A stretch of DNA of 64,000 nucleotides from Sabethes cyaneus (GCF_943734655.1 NC_071355.1:59643449-59707448); one strand, 5' to 3'. Counted from the stretch's first letter, positions 33,366 through 45,010 are shown. Translations and numbers: made by a program. Notes: a model not told the origin generated them from the letters alone.

Positions 33366-33968
33366 AGGAACCAGCCGCTAATTTTCGGATTGAGGAACAT
33401 TTATTCGACGTAATATTCGTTCTCCTGGTTTTATCGAAGTGCGGAAGCTTCGATACACGACCGGTTTACCGCCATTGCTGTGGATTCGCTTTGAGCGTCA
33501 TAAAATATAAGGCATCAATTTTTTATGTAACAGGTTAGTGGCTGTCCAACAAAATTTATCTGAAAGATTTGTGCTGTACTCGGTCTTCATTTCCATATAC
33601 AACGCATACGGACTTTGCGACTTCGTTTGAGGAACTACGGTCGGAGAGGAACAACGGTCACTTGATTCATTGACGAAAATTATCTGGTCTCGTCAATTTG
33701 GCTTGGTTAACACCACAAACATCTGTAACAAACATATTCGGTTTGATTGCTGCATTCCATTCGAGAGCGACGTTCGGTCGCTGAGCATCCAGTATCCAGC
33801 GTCCTACATCCAAGCTTTAACAGTGTTAGAAAGGGAATCTAACCTAGGCGCTTACAGATAACATAATAAATAATACAAGGCTCTTTATTAAGAGCCAGAA
33901 GGTAATTGGCTCTCCTATATATTTAATATTCTGAGGTTGCGCTACTGTGGTCTTATTTTTTTGGTACC
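33366..33968 (+). other. Untranslated leader of the BEL/Pao element
   Basis: About 600 bp between the primer site and the gag start, without a supported reading frame. It presumably holds the packaging signal. Confidence 0.6.
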
Positions 33969-36900
33969 ATGCCGCCTGCTACAACGTCGAAAGGGAAACC
34001 TCCTACCCTCAACGCTCTTCAGAAGAAGCTGAAAGGATTGCAGACATCATTCAACAATGTGCATAACTTCATAAAGGAGTGCTCGGAAGCCACCAAGGCC
34101 AGCGAATTTTCGGTACGTTTGGAACGGCTAGAATTACTATGGGACAAGATGAATGATACGATCGACGAAATCGAATGCCACGAAGAGAATGTAGATGTGG
34201 AATCACCGGTAAAAGAAAGAGTGGACTTTGAAAATAGATTCTTCGAGTTGAAGGCGTTTCTCATCGATCGACTGAAAAACGATCCCGAAGCTGCACCATT
34301 AAATCAATCTGTACGGCCCACCGAACCACTCACGACACACGCCAAATTACCACAAATAAGTTTACCAAAATTTGGGGGAAAAATCGAGGAATGGCTTAAT
34401 TTCCGCGATCTATATATGTCGCTTATTCATTTGCAGCCTGATCTCCCAGAAGTTGAAAAATTTCATTACTTGAGAAGTCAATTGGAAGGAGAGGCACTCA
34501 ATTTAATCAACACTCTTCCGCTTACCAAGACAAACTATATGGTTGCTTGGGATATGCTGGTCCAGCGCTATTCGAATACTAAGATTTTAAAGAAGAAAAA
34601 CGTCCAAGCTTTGTTCGAGTTGCCATCCATACGACGAGAGTCTGCCGAGGAAATGCACTCTCTTTTGGAATCGTTTGAAGCAACCGTGAAATCGTTAGAC
34701 CATACTATTGATCAACAAGGAGATTATAAAGATTTACTCTTACTACATATGCTGAGTTCTCGTCTCGACAGTGCCTCACGGAGAAGTTGGGAGGACTTTT
34801 CATCGTCGAAAGAACACGACACAATTAAGGACCTGACTGGCTTTATGCGCAGAAGAATTCACATGTTAGAGGCAATATCAACTAAACCAGATTGCACTAA
34901 GGCAGAATGCAGCCAACCAAACAAAAGAAAGCTTCTTCCGACGACTAAATCGTGCAACGTTGTATTGAATACTGCGTCTTCCAAACGATGTTTAAGCTGT
35001 TCGGACAATCATCCATTGTATTTGTGCCCTGTATTTAAGAATATGCAAGTCCAAGAAAGAGACAATCTGTTACGAACCAATTCATTATGCCGTAATTGCT
35101 TCAGACGTGGACATCAAGCCAAGGACTGTTCTTCTAAATATGTATGCCGGCACTGTAGGGGCAAGCATCATTCTTTGGTATGTTTCAAGGAAAACGGTAA
35201 ACCAATTGGGTCAACTGATACTTCAAGGGATACAGCTACAAGGAGTGCAGACGCAGAGGCGGCGGCTACCAGTAACAACACGGTACATGCTGCAGCTGCT
35301 CAGGTGACGAGCTACAGCTCGATTAAGGTTCCAGCGACAGGTGTTCTTTTATTAACGGCTGTGGTGGTCGTACAAGACGAATCTGGTAGTCATCATTTAG
35401 CAAGAGCCCTATTGGATTGTGCTTGTCAATGTGATCTCGTTTCTAAAAGGTTTAGTCAGCTGCTTAAATCGAAAAGGCAGTCTACGAATATGGATATTAT
35501 TGGAGTCAATGGAAAGGTGGAAAAAATTACGAACTTCGTAAATGTAACAATTAAATCGCGCGTCACTAATTACCAAATACCGGTGGAACTCAACATTCAT
35601 CCTTGTTTGTCTACTACAATACCAGGTTTATCTCCTACTGCAAACAATTGGAACTTACCGGAGGGAATACAGCTAGCCGATCCGTCACTGTTTGAGTCTC
35701 ATAAAGTGGATTTGATTCTTGGTGGAGGATCATTTTTTGACTTCTTTCGCACTGGAAGGCGTATACCTCTTGGGAAAGATATGCCTTTGTTTGTCGATTC
35801 GGTTTTTGGCTGGGTTGCAAGTGGAAAATACCCAGTTGTGCATAATACAGCAGCGGTTAGTTGTAACGTGGCAGTTACCAATAAACTAGAAGAGTTACTA
35901 ACACGGTTCTGGCAGAGTGAGGAGATCGGCTTAGACAATAAATTCTCACCGGGAGAGCTTCGATGCGAAGAGCATTTTCAACAAACTTTCAAAAGAGATG
36001 CTGCTGGCCGCTATAGCGTCTCGCTTCCGAAAGACGAGGCAATCTTACAACAGCTGGGGCATACGCAGAACATTGCCTGTTATAGATTTCATCAAATGGA
36101 GAGGCGATTAGAAAGAGATCCGGAGCTAAAGAGGCAGTACCATAACTTTATGCTGGAATATGAACAGTTGGGACATATGCGGAGAGTGCCTGATGAGGAT
36201 GTTACGAAGATACAACGTTTCTATCTGCCTCACCATCCAGTGGTGAAAGATTCTAGTAGCACGACGCGTGTAAGGGTGGTTTTCGATGCATCTTGTAAAT
36301 CATCTTCGGGTGTTTCTCTCAATGACGCCCTATTAGCTGGACCTGTAGTACAGGAGGACTTGCGAAGTATAATCCTGCGGTGCAGAACTCGGTTGGTACT
36401 ATTAGTTGCGGATGTGGAAAAAATGTTCCGTCAAATTAACATTGACAAGACGGATGCCCCACTGCAGAGCATTTTGTGGCGTTCAACTACTGACTCGCCA
36501 CCGGCAACATACGAACTTTCTACAGTAACATACGGGACGAAACCGGCACCCTTCCTTGCAACAAGGACATTAAAGCAATTGGCACTGGATGAAGGTAAAC
36601 GATTCCCACTGGCAGCGGCGGCGGTTATGAAGGATTTTTATGTCGATGATGTTATTACTGGCACCGATGACGCTGAACAAGCAAAAGAGTTACGATGTCA
36701 GCTTGATGAGCTATTGCAGTCTGGTGGTATGCGGCTTCGAAAATGGTCTTCGAACTATGCTTCGGTGTTAGAGGGACTAAAACCAGAGGATTTGGCAGAT
36801 TCAGTGGCAGAAGGCATTAAACTTGATCGTGATCCATCGGTTAAAACATTAGGCTTGACATGGTATCCCCAAACAGACGCATTTGCCCTGCAGTTGCAAA

Positions 36901-39278
36901 TCCCATCTATCTCAAACGATCAAGAGCTAACCAAGCGGAAGGTATTATCTTATATAGCGATGCTGTTTGATCCTTTAGGTCTGATAGGAGCGGTTATAAC
37001 AACAGCAAAAATATTTATGCAAACGCTATGGCAATTGGAAGACGACAACCAACAGAAATTGGATTGGGATTCGGTTCTGCCAACAAGAGTAGAAAATGAA
37101 TGGCGCACATTTCACGAGCAGCTTCCAATACTTAAACAGCTACGGGTAGAAAGAATGATTATTATTCCTGGGTCGGTGGGCATGGAGGTCCATTGCTTCT
37201 CGGATGCCTCAGGAAAGGCTTACGGGGCAAATTTATATATAAAATCCTGGAATTCAGCTGGTCATGTTAAGGTAGCGCTACTCTCTTCCAAGTCACGAGT
37301 GGCCCCATTGAAGACTCAGTCCATCCCGCGGCTCGAGCTTTGTGGTGCACTAATGGCAGCAGAACTGTTCGTCAAGGTGAAGGAGGCTATCGACATTGAA
37401 GGGGATGTTTATTTTTGGACGGACTCGACAACAGTGCTGCGCTGGTTACAGGCTTTACCGACTATATGGACGACATTTGTTGCCAATCGAGTGGCAAAAA
37501 TACAAAATATCACGGAACGTTGCCTTTGGAAACATGTTCCAGGTACACAAAATCCTGCAGATATGACGTCACGCGGTATATTTCCGGAAAGTATAATTGA
37601 AAATCGCGTTTGGTGGGAAGGTCCTGAGTGGCTGGCTTTCAGTATTGATAAATGGCCAGTACAACATGAAATTACAGATTCAACAGAAGCAGATCAGGAG
37701 TTTAAACGGTCGGCAGTTGGGGCAGTTGGCGCTTGCAACTTAGGTTTCAACGATTGGTATTTTGCGCGTTTCTCCGAGTATACGACATTGATTCGGCAAA
37801 CAGCATATTGCCAGCGGTTTATTAAAAATTTTCGGGTCAAGCTTCAAATTGGCCAATCCGTGCCGGGGCCAATAACAGCATTAACGGCACCAGAATTACG
37901 TACGGCAGAGTTGACAGTGACTCGACTCGTTCAACAAGAAGCTTTCAGTAAGGAATATCGAGCGTTGTCTCAGGGTAAAGCCATTCCCAGGCACTCGCCG
38001 CTTCGTTGGTTTTATCCGGTGCTTTCACACGATGGTGTTATTCGTTTAGGAGGAAGGTTGGGAAGATCGCAGGAGTCAGAGGAGGCAAGGCATCCTATGG
38101 TGCTGCCTGCACGTCATCATTTAACTAAATTATTGCTGAAACACTATCATTTAAAATTGCTCCATGCAGGACCTCAACTAATGTTAAGCAGCGTTAGGCA
38201 AAAATTCTGGCCGCTCGGAGGACGGAGCGTAGCAAAACAAATAATCCATCAGTGTCTGCGATGCAGTCGTGTAAAACCTGCAACTATGCGTCAGTTTATG
38301 GCAGAACTTCCGGCTTCTCGTGTTACAGCAGCTAAAGCGTTTTCGACAACTGGCGTTGATTACTTTGGCCCAATATACATTCGTCCGGGCTATCGTCGAA
38401 CGGCAGTGAAGGCATACGTGTCCGTGTTCGTCTGCTTCACCACAAAGGCCGTGCACTTGGAGCTGGTCGGAAACTTATCTACGGCATGTTTCATTCAAGC
38501 GCTGCGTAGGTTTGTGGCAAGGCGCGGTTTCTGTTCCAGTATCCACTCTGATAATGGAACTAACTTTGTTGGGGCCAGGAATCAGCTAAAGGAGCTTATG
38601 GAAAATCTCAAAAGTAAACATCATCACAACGTGGTGGCAAGGGAGTGTGCCAAGGACAACATCCAATGGCACTTTATTCCGCCAGGTGCACCCCACTTCG
38701 GAGGATTGTGGGAGGCAGCTGTGCGTTCGGCAAAACATCATCTGCTAAGAGTATTAGGGGAGATACCTGTTTCGTACGAGGACATGCTTACAACTTTGAC
38801 CCAGGTGGAAGCCTGTCTCAACTCTCGACCCTTAACGCAGCTGACAGACGACCCTAATGATCTAGAACCACTAACTCCGGGACACTTTCTAGTGGGTGAT
38901 TCTCTCCAAGCGGTTCCGGATACGGATTTTACTAATGTACCAGCGAATAGGCTCAACCATTGGCAGGCAGTGCAGAAGAAGGTGCAAGATTTCTGGCGAA
39001 GATGGCGTGTCGAATATTTAACTCAACTTCAAGGGCGATCCAAACGTTGGCAACCACCTGTAGCAGTTGAACCAGGTAAACTAGTAGTTATTCAAGAAGA
39101 TAATGTGCCTCCGATTCGATGGCGCATGGGGCGCATCCAACACACTCATCCAGGAGCTGACGGAGTCGTGAGAGTAGTTACACTCAAGACGGCAAAGGGA
39201 GTTTTTCAGCGACCAGTGGAAAAAATTTGTCTGTTACCGGTTGCAACAGTGACAGAGGATGGAGTTCCACAAATTTAA
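33969..39278 (+). CDS. BEL/Pao Gag-Pol polyprotein
   Basis: One intact 1769-aa frame. Order: N-terminal coiled-coil-like Gag; DUF1759-type Gag core (about 127-302, KLPQISLPKFGG); CCHC knuckle (C374, C377, H382, C387); protease (D483) with the unusual active site LLDCACQCDLVS; RT (about 740-950) with VVFDAS, motif A VADVEKMFRQI and catalytic YVDD at 891-894; A17-type region (KVLSYIAMLFDPLGLIG); RNase H with D1079 and D1152; integrase with an N-terminal zinc motif ending CLRC near 1430, and a DDE core at D1464, D1528 and E1582; then a DUF5641-like C-terminus (about 1664-1767). The start codon at 33969 precedes the Gag domain and no upstream ATG extends it. All domains are in one frame without a shift, as is usual for BEL elements. 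The Cys-rich protease loop is the one odd feature. Confidence 0.95.
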   Translation: MPPATTSKGKPPTLNALQKKLKGLQTSFNNVHNFIKECSEATKASEFSVRLERLELLWDKMNDTIDEIECHEENVDVESPVKERVDFENRFFELKAFLIDRLKNDPEAAPLNQSVRPTEPLTTHAKLPQISLPKFGGKIEEWLNFRDLYMSLIHLQPDLPEVEKFHYLRSQLEGEALNLINTLPLTKTNYMVAWDMLVQRYSNTKILKKKNVQALFELPSIRRESAEEMHSLLESFEATVKSLDHTIDQQGDYKDLLLLHMLSSRLDSASRRSWEDFSSSKEHDTIKDLTGFMRRRIHMLEAISTKPDCTKAECSQPNKRKLLPTTKSCNVVLNTASSKRCLSCSDNHPLYLCPVFKNMQVQERDNLLRTNSLCRNCFRRGHQAKDCSSKYVCRHCRGKHHSLVCFKENGKPIGSTDTSRDTATRSADAEAAATSNNTVHAAAAQVTSYSSIKVPATGVLLLTAVVVVQDESGSHHLARALLDCACQCDLVSKRFSQLLKSKRQSTNMDIIGVNGKVEKITNFVNVTIKSRVTNYQIPVELNIHPCLSTTIPGLSPTANNWNLPEGIQLADPSLFESHKVDLILGGGSFFDFFRTGRRIPLGKDMPLFVDSVFGWVASGKYPVVHNTAAVSCNVAVTNKLEELLTRFWQSEEIGLDNKFSPGELRCEEHFQQTFKRDAAGRYSVSLPKDEAILQQLGHTQNIACYRFHQMERRLERDPELKRQYHNFMLEYEQLGHMRRVPDEDVTKIQRFYLPHHPVVKDSSSTTRVRVVFDASCKSSSGVSLNDALLAGPVVQEDLRSIILRCRTRLVLLVADVEKMFRQINIDKTDAPLQSILWRSTTDSPPATYELSTVTYGTKPAPFLATRTLKQLALDEGKRFPLAAAAVMKDFYVDDVITGTDDAEQAKELRCQLDELLQSGGMRLRKWSSNYASVLEGLKPEDLADSVAEGIKLDRDPSVKTLGLTWYPQTDAFALQLQIPSISNDQELTKRKVLSYIAMLFDPLGLIGAVITTAKIFMQTLWQLEDDNQQKLDWDSVLPTRVENEWRTFHEQLPILKQLRVERMIIIPGSVGMEVHCFSDASGKAYGANLYIKSWNSAGHVKVALLSSKSRVAPLKTQSIPRLELCGALMAAELFVKVKEAIDIEGDVYFWTDSTTVLRWLQALPTIWTTFVANRVAKIQNITERCLWKHVPGTQNPADMTSRGIFPESIIENRVWWEGPEWLAFSIDKWPVQHEITDSTEADQEFKRSAVGAVGACNLGFNDWYFARFSEYTTLIRQTAYCQRFIKNFRVKLQIGQSVPGPITALTAPELRTAELTVTRLVQQEAFSKEYRALSQGKAIPRHSPLRWFYPVLSHDGVIRLGGRLGRSQESEEARHPMVLPARHHLTKLLLKHYHLKLLHAGPQLMLSSVRQKFWPLGGRSVAKQIIHQCLRCSRVKPATMRQFMAELPASRVTAAKAFSTTGVDYFGPIYIRPGYRRTAVKAYVSVFVCFTTKAVHLELVGNLSTACFIQALRRFVARRGFCSSIHSDNGTNFVGARNQLKELMENLKSKHHHNVVARECAKDNIQWHFIPPGAPHFGGLWEAAVRSAKHHLLRVLGEIPVSYEDMLTTLTQVEACLNSRPLTQLTDDPNDLEPLTPGHFLVGDSLQAVPDTDFTNVPANRLNHWQAVQKKVQDFWRRWRVEYLTQLQGRSKRWQPPVAVEPGKLVVIQEDNVPPIRWRMGRIQHTHPGADGVVRVVTLKTAKGVFQRPVEKICLLPVATVTEDGVPQI

Positions 39279-39300
39279 TAGTATTTCAGAAATTTGCAAT

Positions 39301-39317
39301 TTCAGCAGGGGTCGGAA
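39301..39317 (+). other. Polypurine tract region
   Basis: AGCAGGGGTCGGAA precedes the 3' LTR. The purine run is interrupted by TC and C, so the tract is imperfect. Confidence 0.5.
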
Positions 39318-39700
39318 TGTTCGATTGTAACTTTACTATCCGCATGACCCTCGTTATCAGTAGAGCGTTATCAGCATTAACCGTTCAACGATTAGGCTTT
39401 TTGATTTTCCCGCGCTCGATAGGCGTCGCTTTAGGCTACTATATAAGTAGTAAATTTACATCCATTTTGAAAAATTATCATCATTGTTATATCTCGAATC
39501 AAGTGATCTACGATAGCACATTTTTTGTATCCTCTATTATTATAATTAATTATTAAAAATAAAGTTATTAGTCGTTAGTTGGTGTTTGGTTAAAACTACG
39601 ACTATTTATTTCGGAAAATATATCTCGGCCAATTTCGGATTACACCGCCATATCGGAATTTCGGATAGTTCCGATAAACCTACCAGTGCACCCTTAAACA
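39318..39700 (+). repeat. 3' LTR of the BEL/Pao element
   Basis: 383 bp, identical to the 5' LTR as far as I can read, with the same TG..CA ends. It is followed directly by the GGTCG duplication. Confidence 0.95.
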
Positions 39701-39705
39701 GGTCG

Positions 39706-40274
39706 GAAATCTGAATGAATTGAAAAAATTGCCGAGGAAGGAAAGCTTTTCAGTTGATTTTTTTTTGTAAAAAATAGTAAAAATTTTAAACTTTTCGAAG
39801 CACGTCTGTGTCTCTGTTTGCCAAATCGCATACAGTCAGTCCACAATCATGGGTCACATACAAATATGGGTTATTTTATTTTTAGATGCGTGAATATTAT
39901 ACTACACTAGTTAAACCCGAATCTTACGATCCGGAAAATATAAATGTCTGTTCAGAATTCAGAAAACTGCGGATACATTCCATTGGCCAGTGTTTGCGAA
40001 GATGCTTAATCTTTGTATTAGTTCTTTGAGTTCTTATATTGCACAATATAGCTCTAAGATGTTGTACATAAAAGAATCAGCCGGAAACTGAAACCAATAG
40101 TTTTTATGGTCGTATTGGATTTTATTTAACTGAATAAAAACTTCTGGCTGTTTGCAATATTTATGTAGTTTGATTAGAGTAAAATATTGCTTAGAAAATT
40201 TTTGATCGTTTGCTATCATTAACTTATTTTTTAAAATTTTGCGACTTGGTCCGGTTTGATTTAACACCGACCAT
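39706..40274. other. No recognised gene
   Basis: AT-rich spacer that continues the sequence interrupted by the BEL insertion. No coding or repeat signature seen. Confidence 0.4.
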
Positions 40275-41540
40275 ATGATATCGCGACAAGCAACCGAGTT
40301 GAGCAGGACAGTCGAGCAGTCGAATCAAGCAATCGAGTCAAGCAATTGGGTCGAGCAGTTAAGTCGAACAGTCAAGTCGGGCAGTCAAATCGAGCAGTCT
40401 AGTCGAGCAGTTAAATCAAGTTGTTCAGTCAAGCAGTCCGGTCGGGGGTGTCCAGCGTCTCTATGGTTCAAAGATTCACGGGTACCAGCGAGCCACACGC
40501 CCTGGTGGGTGCTGTGGTTTCAAATCCGGTTATAATCTCTGATTATAGCTTGGTTCGATCCATGCACCTTCCAACATTGGACAAAAGGTAGGAGTCACAA
40601 CGACAACTTGTTAAGCGTAGCTACCAATTACACCCCCCTCCCCCCTTGCCCTTGGGGAAAGAGTGGCCCTCCATCAATTGTAGAACCATTGTTTCAAAAA
40701 AATATTAATATTAATGCCTGACCGCATTTTAAGGTCAAAGACTAAAAGCACGAGTTTGGTCAAGTTAAATCAAACAGTCCAGCCGAGCAATTGAGTTGAG
40801 CAGTCAAGTTAAGCAGTTGAACCGAGCAGTTGTGTCAAGCAGTTTAATCGAGCAGTCCAGTCGAGCAGTTAAGTGTAGTAGTCCAGTCGAGCAGTTGAAT
40901 CGAGTAGTCTAGTCGAGTAGTTGAATTGAATAGTCTAGTTGAGCAGTCGAATCGAGCAGTCGAGTCAAGCGGTTCAGTCGAGCAGTTAAGTCAAGCAGTT
41001 GAATCGAGCAGTTGAGTCGAGCTGTCGAATCAAACAGTTGAGTCGAGCAGTCTAGTCGAGCGGTTGAATCAAGCTGTCAGTTGAGTCGAGCAATCAAATC
41101 GAGTAGTCTAATCGAGCAGCTGAATCAAGTAATCGGGTTGAGCAGTTGAGTTGAGCAGCCGATTTGAATAGTCCAATCGAGTAGTTGAGTTGAGTCGAGT
41201 AGTCCAGTTGAGCAGTAAAATCAAGCAGTTGAATCGAACAGTTGAGTCGAGCAGTCTAGTCGAGCAGATGAATCATGTTGTCCAGTCTAGCAGTCCAGTC
41301 GAGCTGTCGAATTGAATAGTTCAGTCGAGCAGTTCAATCGTGCAGTTAAGTCGAGCTGTTCAGTCAAACAGTCAAGTCGATCTGTCCAATCAAGCAGTTG
41401 AGTCGAGCAGACGAATCGAACAGTTCAGTCGAGCAGTTCAGTTAAGCAGTCCAGTCGAGTAATCAAATCGAGCAGTCTAACCGACAAGTCCAGTCGAGCA
41501 GCCTAGTCAACCAGTTGAGCAAACGAGCAGTCCAGCAGTC
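40275..41540. repeat. Roughly 13-bp GTCGAGCAGTTNA minisatellite
   Basis: Some 70 diverged units of the form TCGAGCAGT(T/C)NA(G/A), with units 11-14 bp long, run through both sides of an inserted dispersed repeat at 40446-40765. Stop codons and variable unit length argue against coding. Confidence 0.85.
40446..40765 (+). repeat. Dispersed repeat family S, copy 2
   Basis: About 320 bp containing GGTGGGTGCTGTGGTTTCAA and TTATAGCTTGGTTCGATCCA (a box-B-like GGTTCGATCC), a C-rich block, TCAATTGTAGAACCATTG and a TTTCAAAAAAATATTAAT end. It matches 46995-47305 and partly 20441-20560. The box-B-like motifs hint at a SINE, but no good box A was found. It splits the minisatellite. Confidence 0.65.
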
Positions 41541-41576
41541 GACCAAACCAGAATACAACCCATTGCTACGAAAGCA

Positions 41577-41670
41577 TGACGTCCTGTCAGGGACCTGTTT
41601 TTAGTTACCGATAAGCCTCTTATGACGTCCTGTTAGAGACCTGGTTTTTGGTACAGACATAAGCCTCTTA
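41577..41670. repeat. Roughly 46-bp direct duplication
   Basis: TGACGTCCTGTCAGGGACCT...AAGCCTCTTA is followed immediately by a slightly altered second copy beginning TGACGTCCTGTTAGAGACCT. The following 100 bp repeat ATAAATAATCCCT. Confidence 0.7.
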
Positions 41671-44600
41671 TATAAATAGATTATATAAATAGATGATTGA
41701 TAAAATTGTAAATAATCCCTATAAATAATCCCTTTAATAACTATAAATAATCCCTTTCTAGAAAGATTCGATCGGAGAAAATATGAATCAAGGGAATCGT
41801 GTCCTCTAACCTCATTTACATCGGATTCTTACATACTCCGGGGGTATCTTTGTATCATGTGCGATCAATCGCTCAAAATAATTCCTAATAAAGATTGGAC
41901 CAGAATCACTAATAATTATTTTGAAAATCAAATCTTCCATGAAGAGATTAGCAGCAGCAGACAAACAAATCGTTTTTGAGCACCATTCACTAGAACCTAC
42001 TTCTGAGGCTCACTGTCAGTGTCAGAAGTCGATCGGGCCAACAAGATGTGCATGTTTTTGAGCTCAGTTGCACCGATTCGCAAAACCATCCTGTTGATTT
42101 TGATGGATTTCAGACAGATCGTGTTGTGCTAAAGTTAGATTATTTATAACTATTTCTGTTTACGAGTGCACTTATTTATTTATTTGTTTATTTAATAACA
42201 TCTAGTTCAGCAGCGGTAGTCGATCGGCTTGCTGCTGTGCAGTGCATTGAAAGCTACGTATCTATAATACACAAATCAGTAGATATAGTAAGTACAACTA
42301 GTAGAGAAGAAAAAGGCGTGATGCTTTCCAACGTTTTTCCTTTATCTTGTTTACGAATCTGAAATTCACAGAGTCGAACGTCCCATTAGCATTAAACGAG
42401 ACTATTTTCCACAGACAGAGCAAGGTTTCATGTGTACATCGGAAAGCTGCACTGTCGTTCCGGAGGAAAGTGGTTCTTCTGCACAATATTCAAGACAATG
42501 CAGGTTGTGTGTATGGTGGGGTAGATTGTTGCGGGGAATTTGTTCGTCGGCTGGTCGGTTTGCCAGAAACTGCATACGATTGTAGAATTATTTGCATTGC
42601 ATTGCTTCAGCGTCGCATAGTGTAGCAGTTTTTGGACAAAAATAAATCAATTCTTAAAATTTATTCCTAACGGCTGACTGTGAAAAACTTACTGCCGGTT
42701 TACCAAATTATTCAATAAGCCTGTGACAGCAGCGTTAGCATTTTGGGCTCTGGGCTGTCAATAATAACACACTTTATTTCATTGTTTACAATCAGAACTG
42801 AAATAAGTCGTACTATTTTCCAATGACCAAATAATAACTAAACAATTCTGTAATTTAGTGTTATTTGTCCACTGTTCGTCGCTCCCAGCGATACTATAAT
42901 ACCTATGACAGGTAAAGGCTTGGAACGACTCTTTCTTGACAGCCCCTGAAGAGTCTGACTAAGTACTGTCTTTCTAGTTCTACTACTGTCGGATAGTTGA
43001 GTGTTATTATTGGTCCAAAGATGCGGTAAGAGAAGGATTTTCTGTGTAAAAACAAATTATCTTCTCGACTTTGACTACATCTACCGCAGCTAGTGAATGG
43101 AAAAGGTGTCTGTCTCGGTAATAGTGTATAGCAATAATAACTGAACAAACAAAAATTTATCCGAATAGGTACATACAACTGCAGGAGATAAATTCAAAAC
43201 TTGAAAACCATAAAGAAAATCTTTGTGGTGAAACACGACCGCAAATAAATCAAGTTCCTTTGAACCTATAGCATGTTTTTGGCCAACGCAACATCGGCAT
43301 AGCTGGAGCCGGAAACACTGTGACCGTAGCAGAAGAGGGCGTGTAAAGTAAATTCGAGAAAGATTTATCGTTTTATGTCAGCTCTTGGTCTTACCTATAC
43401 CTACCCAACATGTATGCGAATAGGACATGCAAGTTGGCGTGTATCAGCAAAACTTACTAGGTGATGTAGTAAATAACCCGCTGTTGTTTTTCGTCGCGAA
43501 CGTACAGTTAATTCAATAGTTCGCTATCGATATGATGAGATGGCACAAACTTTTCCATTGCTTGTTTTTTTTTTCTTGGTTGGTACGTCGTTATCATATA
43601 TTGATATAAAAGTTTGGTTTGTTTTCACCTTATTTAACGTGCCATGTTATTTCCAAACCAGGATGTATGTATAAAACTTTTTTCTAGCTTCTGTATGGAT
43701 AAAAGTTCATCTAACATTTCTAGGTTTTTTTCAAAATTATCACACATACTCAGGACCAGATGTCTCAAAATTAAATGAAATATAAACATAAACGGACTTA
43801 GTTAAAGAAAACAATACTTAATACTACAATCTACAAGGTCGTCTATTCTAAGGAAGTTTTCTTGTATATCACATTTTGTAATTAATTTTATTACACTTTT
43901 TATCATTTTGATATTGGTTTTTCCATAAGGGTGATTGAGAACAAGTGGCACCTGTACAAATTTATTGCACTTGACGTAAGCTTTAAGGTCAAGTACTGAT
44001 TTCATAAATCCACTTGCCCTATTTTACCCTATTTTAGCACCATGGCACAGAGGAGTATTTGGACCTCAAAGCTGGTCAAAATGAGGAAAGTTGAAACTCG
44101 TTCAATCCCCTCCAATTAAACCTCGTTGTCTTCCCAGATACCTATCACACAATGTAACGTTAATGTTGAAACCATTTGTCTTGTTTACATCTTACATAGA
44201 GCTGTCAAACTTCGAGTAAAAATGGGCCATATATTTTCGCTCATGTAGGTAAGGATGCTGCCTTTCGCATTTCTAAGGCTATATATATCCTATCGACCAG
44301 CCGTAAAGTGGCTTTTGAAGCTCAAAGATTTTACAATTATTTGTAGATATAGACTTTACATTTCAATGAATATAATAATGACAAGCGAGCAGTATTTATT
44401 ACAGCAAATTAGCACAAATATGTTGCTACTTTAAAGTGATATTTGTTTATGTTCTCACCTTTTCTCATCACAATCTTTGATGCCATTTGATAGCTTACAG
44501 TCCCAGGAAGAGCTTTGTGAGTGAATTTTTTGCAACTTTTTGCAAACTTATGAAATAAAAACTTTTTCCTAAATGATGAAATATTCAATTTCGCAGCATT

Positions 44601-44924
44601 TGAAAGATAAATTTTATGTCATTGTGCTTGTGAGACACCAGAGCAATGCTCTATAAAGTAATTGAACTAGAAATTTTAGGTATTAAAAGAGAAATTCGTC
44701 AAATTTCTATCAAATTTGCGCATGCTTTGAGTCTTTTCATTACGCAATTCATTCGAAAAGCGTGTTATCAGTCAAAAGGCCTGTTTTGTAAGAAGAATAA
44801 GTACATGCTGGATCTGGATTAGGTTTTCCTGTGATAATTTCCGGATGATCACCCATCGAAGGGATTCAATAATGGACCGAGAGAGAAGCATGCGCAGGAA
44901 AACGAAGGCAAGTGTTTAAGAGCT
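41671..44924. other. No recognised gene
   Basis: About 3.2 kb. TTATTTATTTATTTGTTTAT at 42174-42193 resembles a minus-strand LINE 3' tail. A frame at 42347-42625 (+) and others show no family resemblance. Otherwise nothing that I can name. Confidence 0.4.
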
Positions 44925-44956
44925 CACCTCTCTCTCTCGCTCTCTCTCTCTCGCTC

Positions 44957-45010
<54 letters not shown>

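Larger units (their letters stand above)
32938..39705 (+). mobile_element. Complete BEL/Pao LTR retrotransposon
   Basis: The element spans 32943-39700 with 383-bp LTRs at both ends that are identical by my base-by-base reading. It is bounded by GGTCG at 32938-32942 and 39701-39705. It has a tRNA-Tyr-type primer site, a 624-bp leader, one uninterrupted gag-pol frame and a short purine tract before the 3' LTR. No envelope frame exists, since only 39 bp separate the stop codon from the 3' LTR. Every requirement for autonomous transposition is visible, so it is either active or very recently inserted. Confidence 0.96.

Noticed and set aside
39240..39317. Envelope-like third ORF in the BEL element
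   Set aside because: Only 39 bp separate the Gag-Pol stop from the 3' LTR, so there is no room for an env gene.
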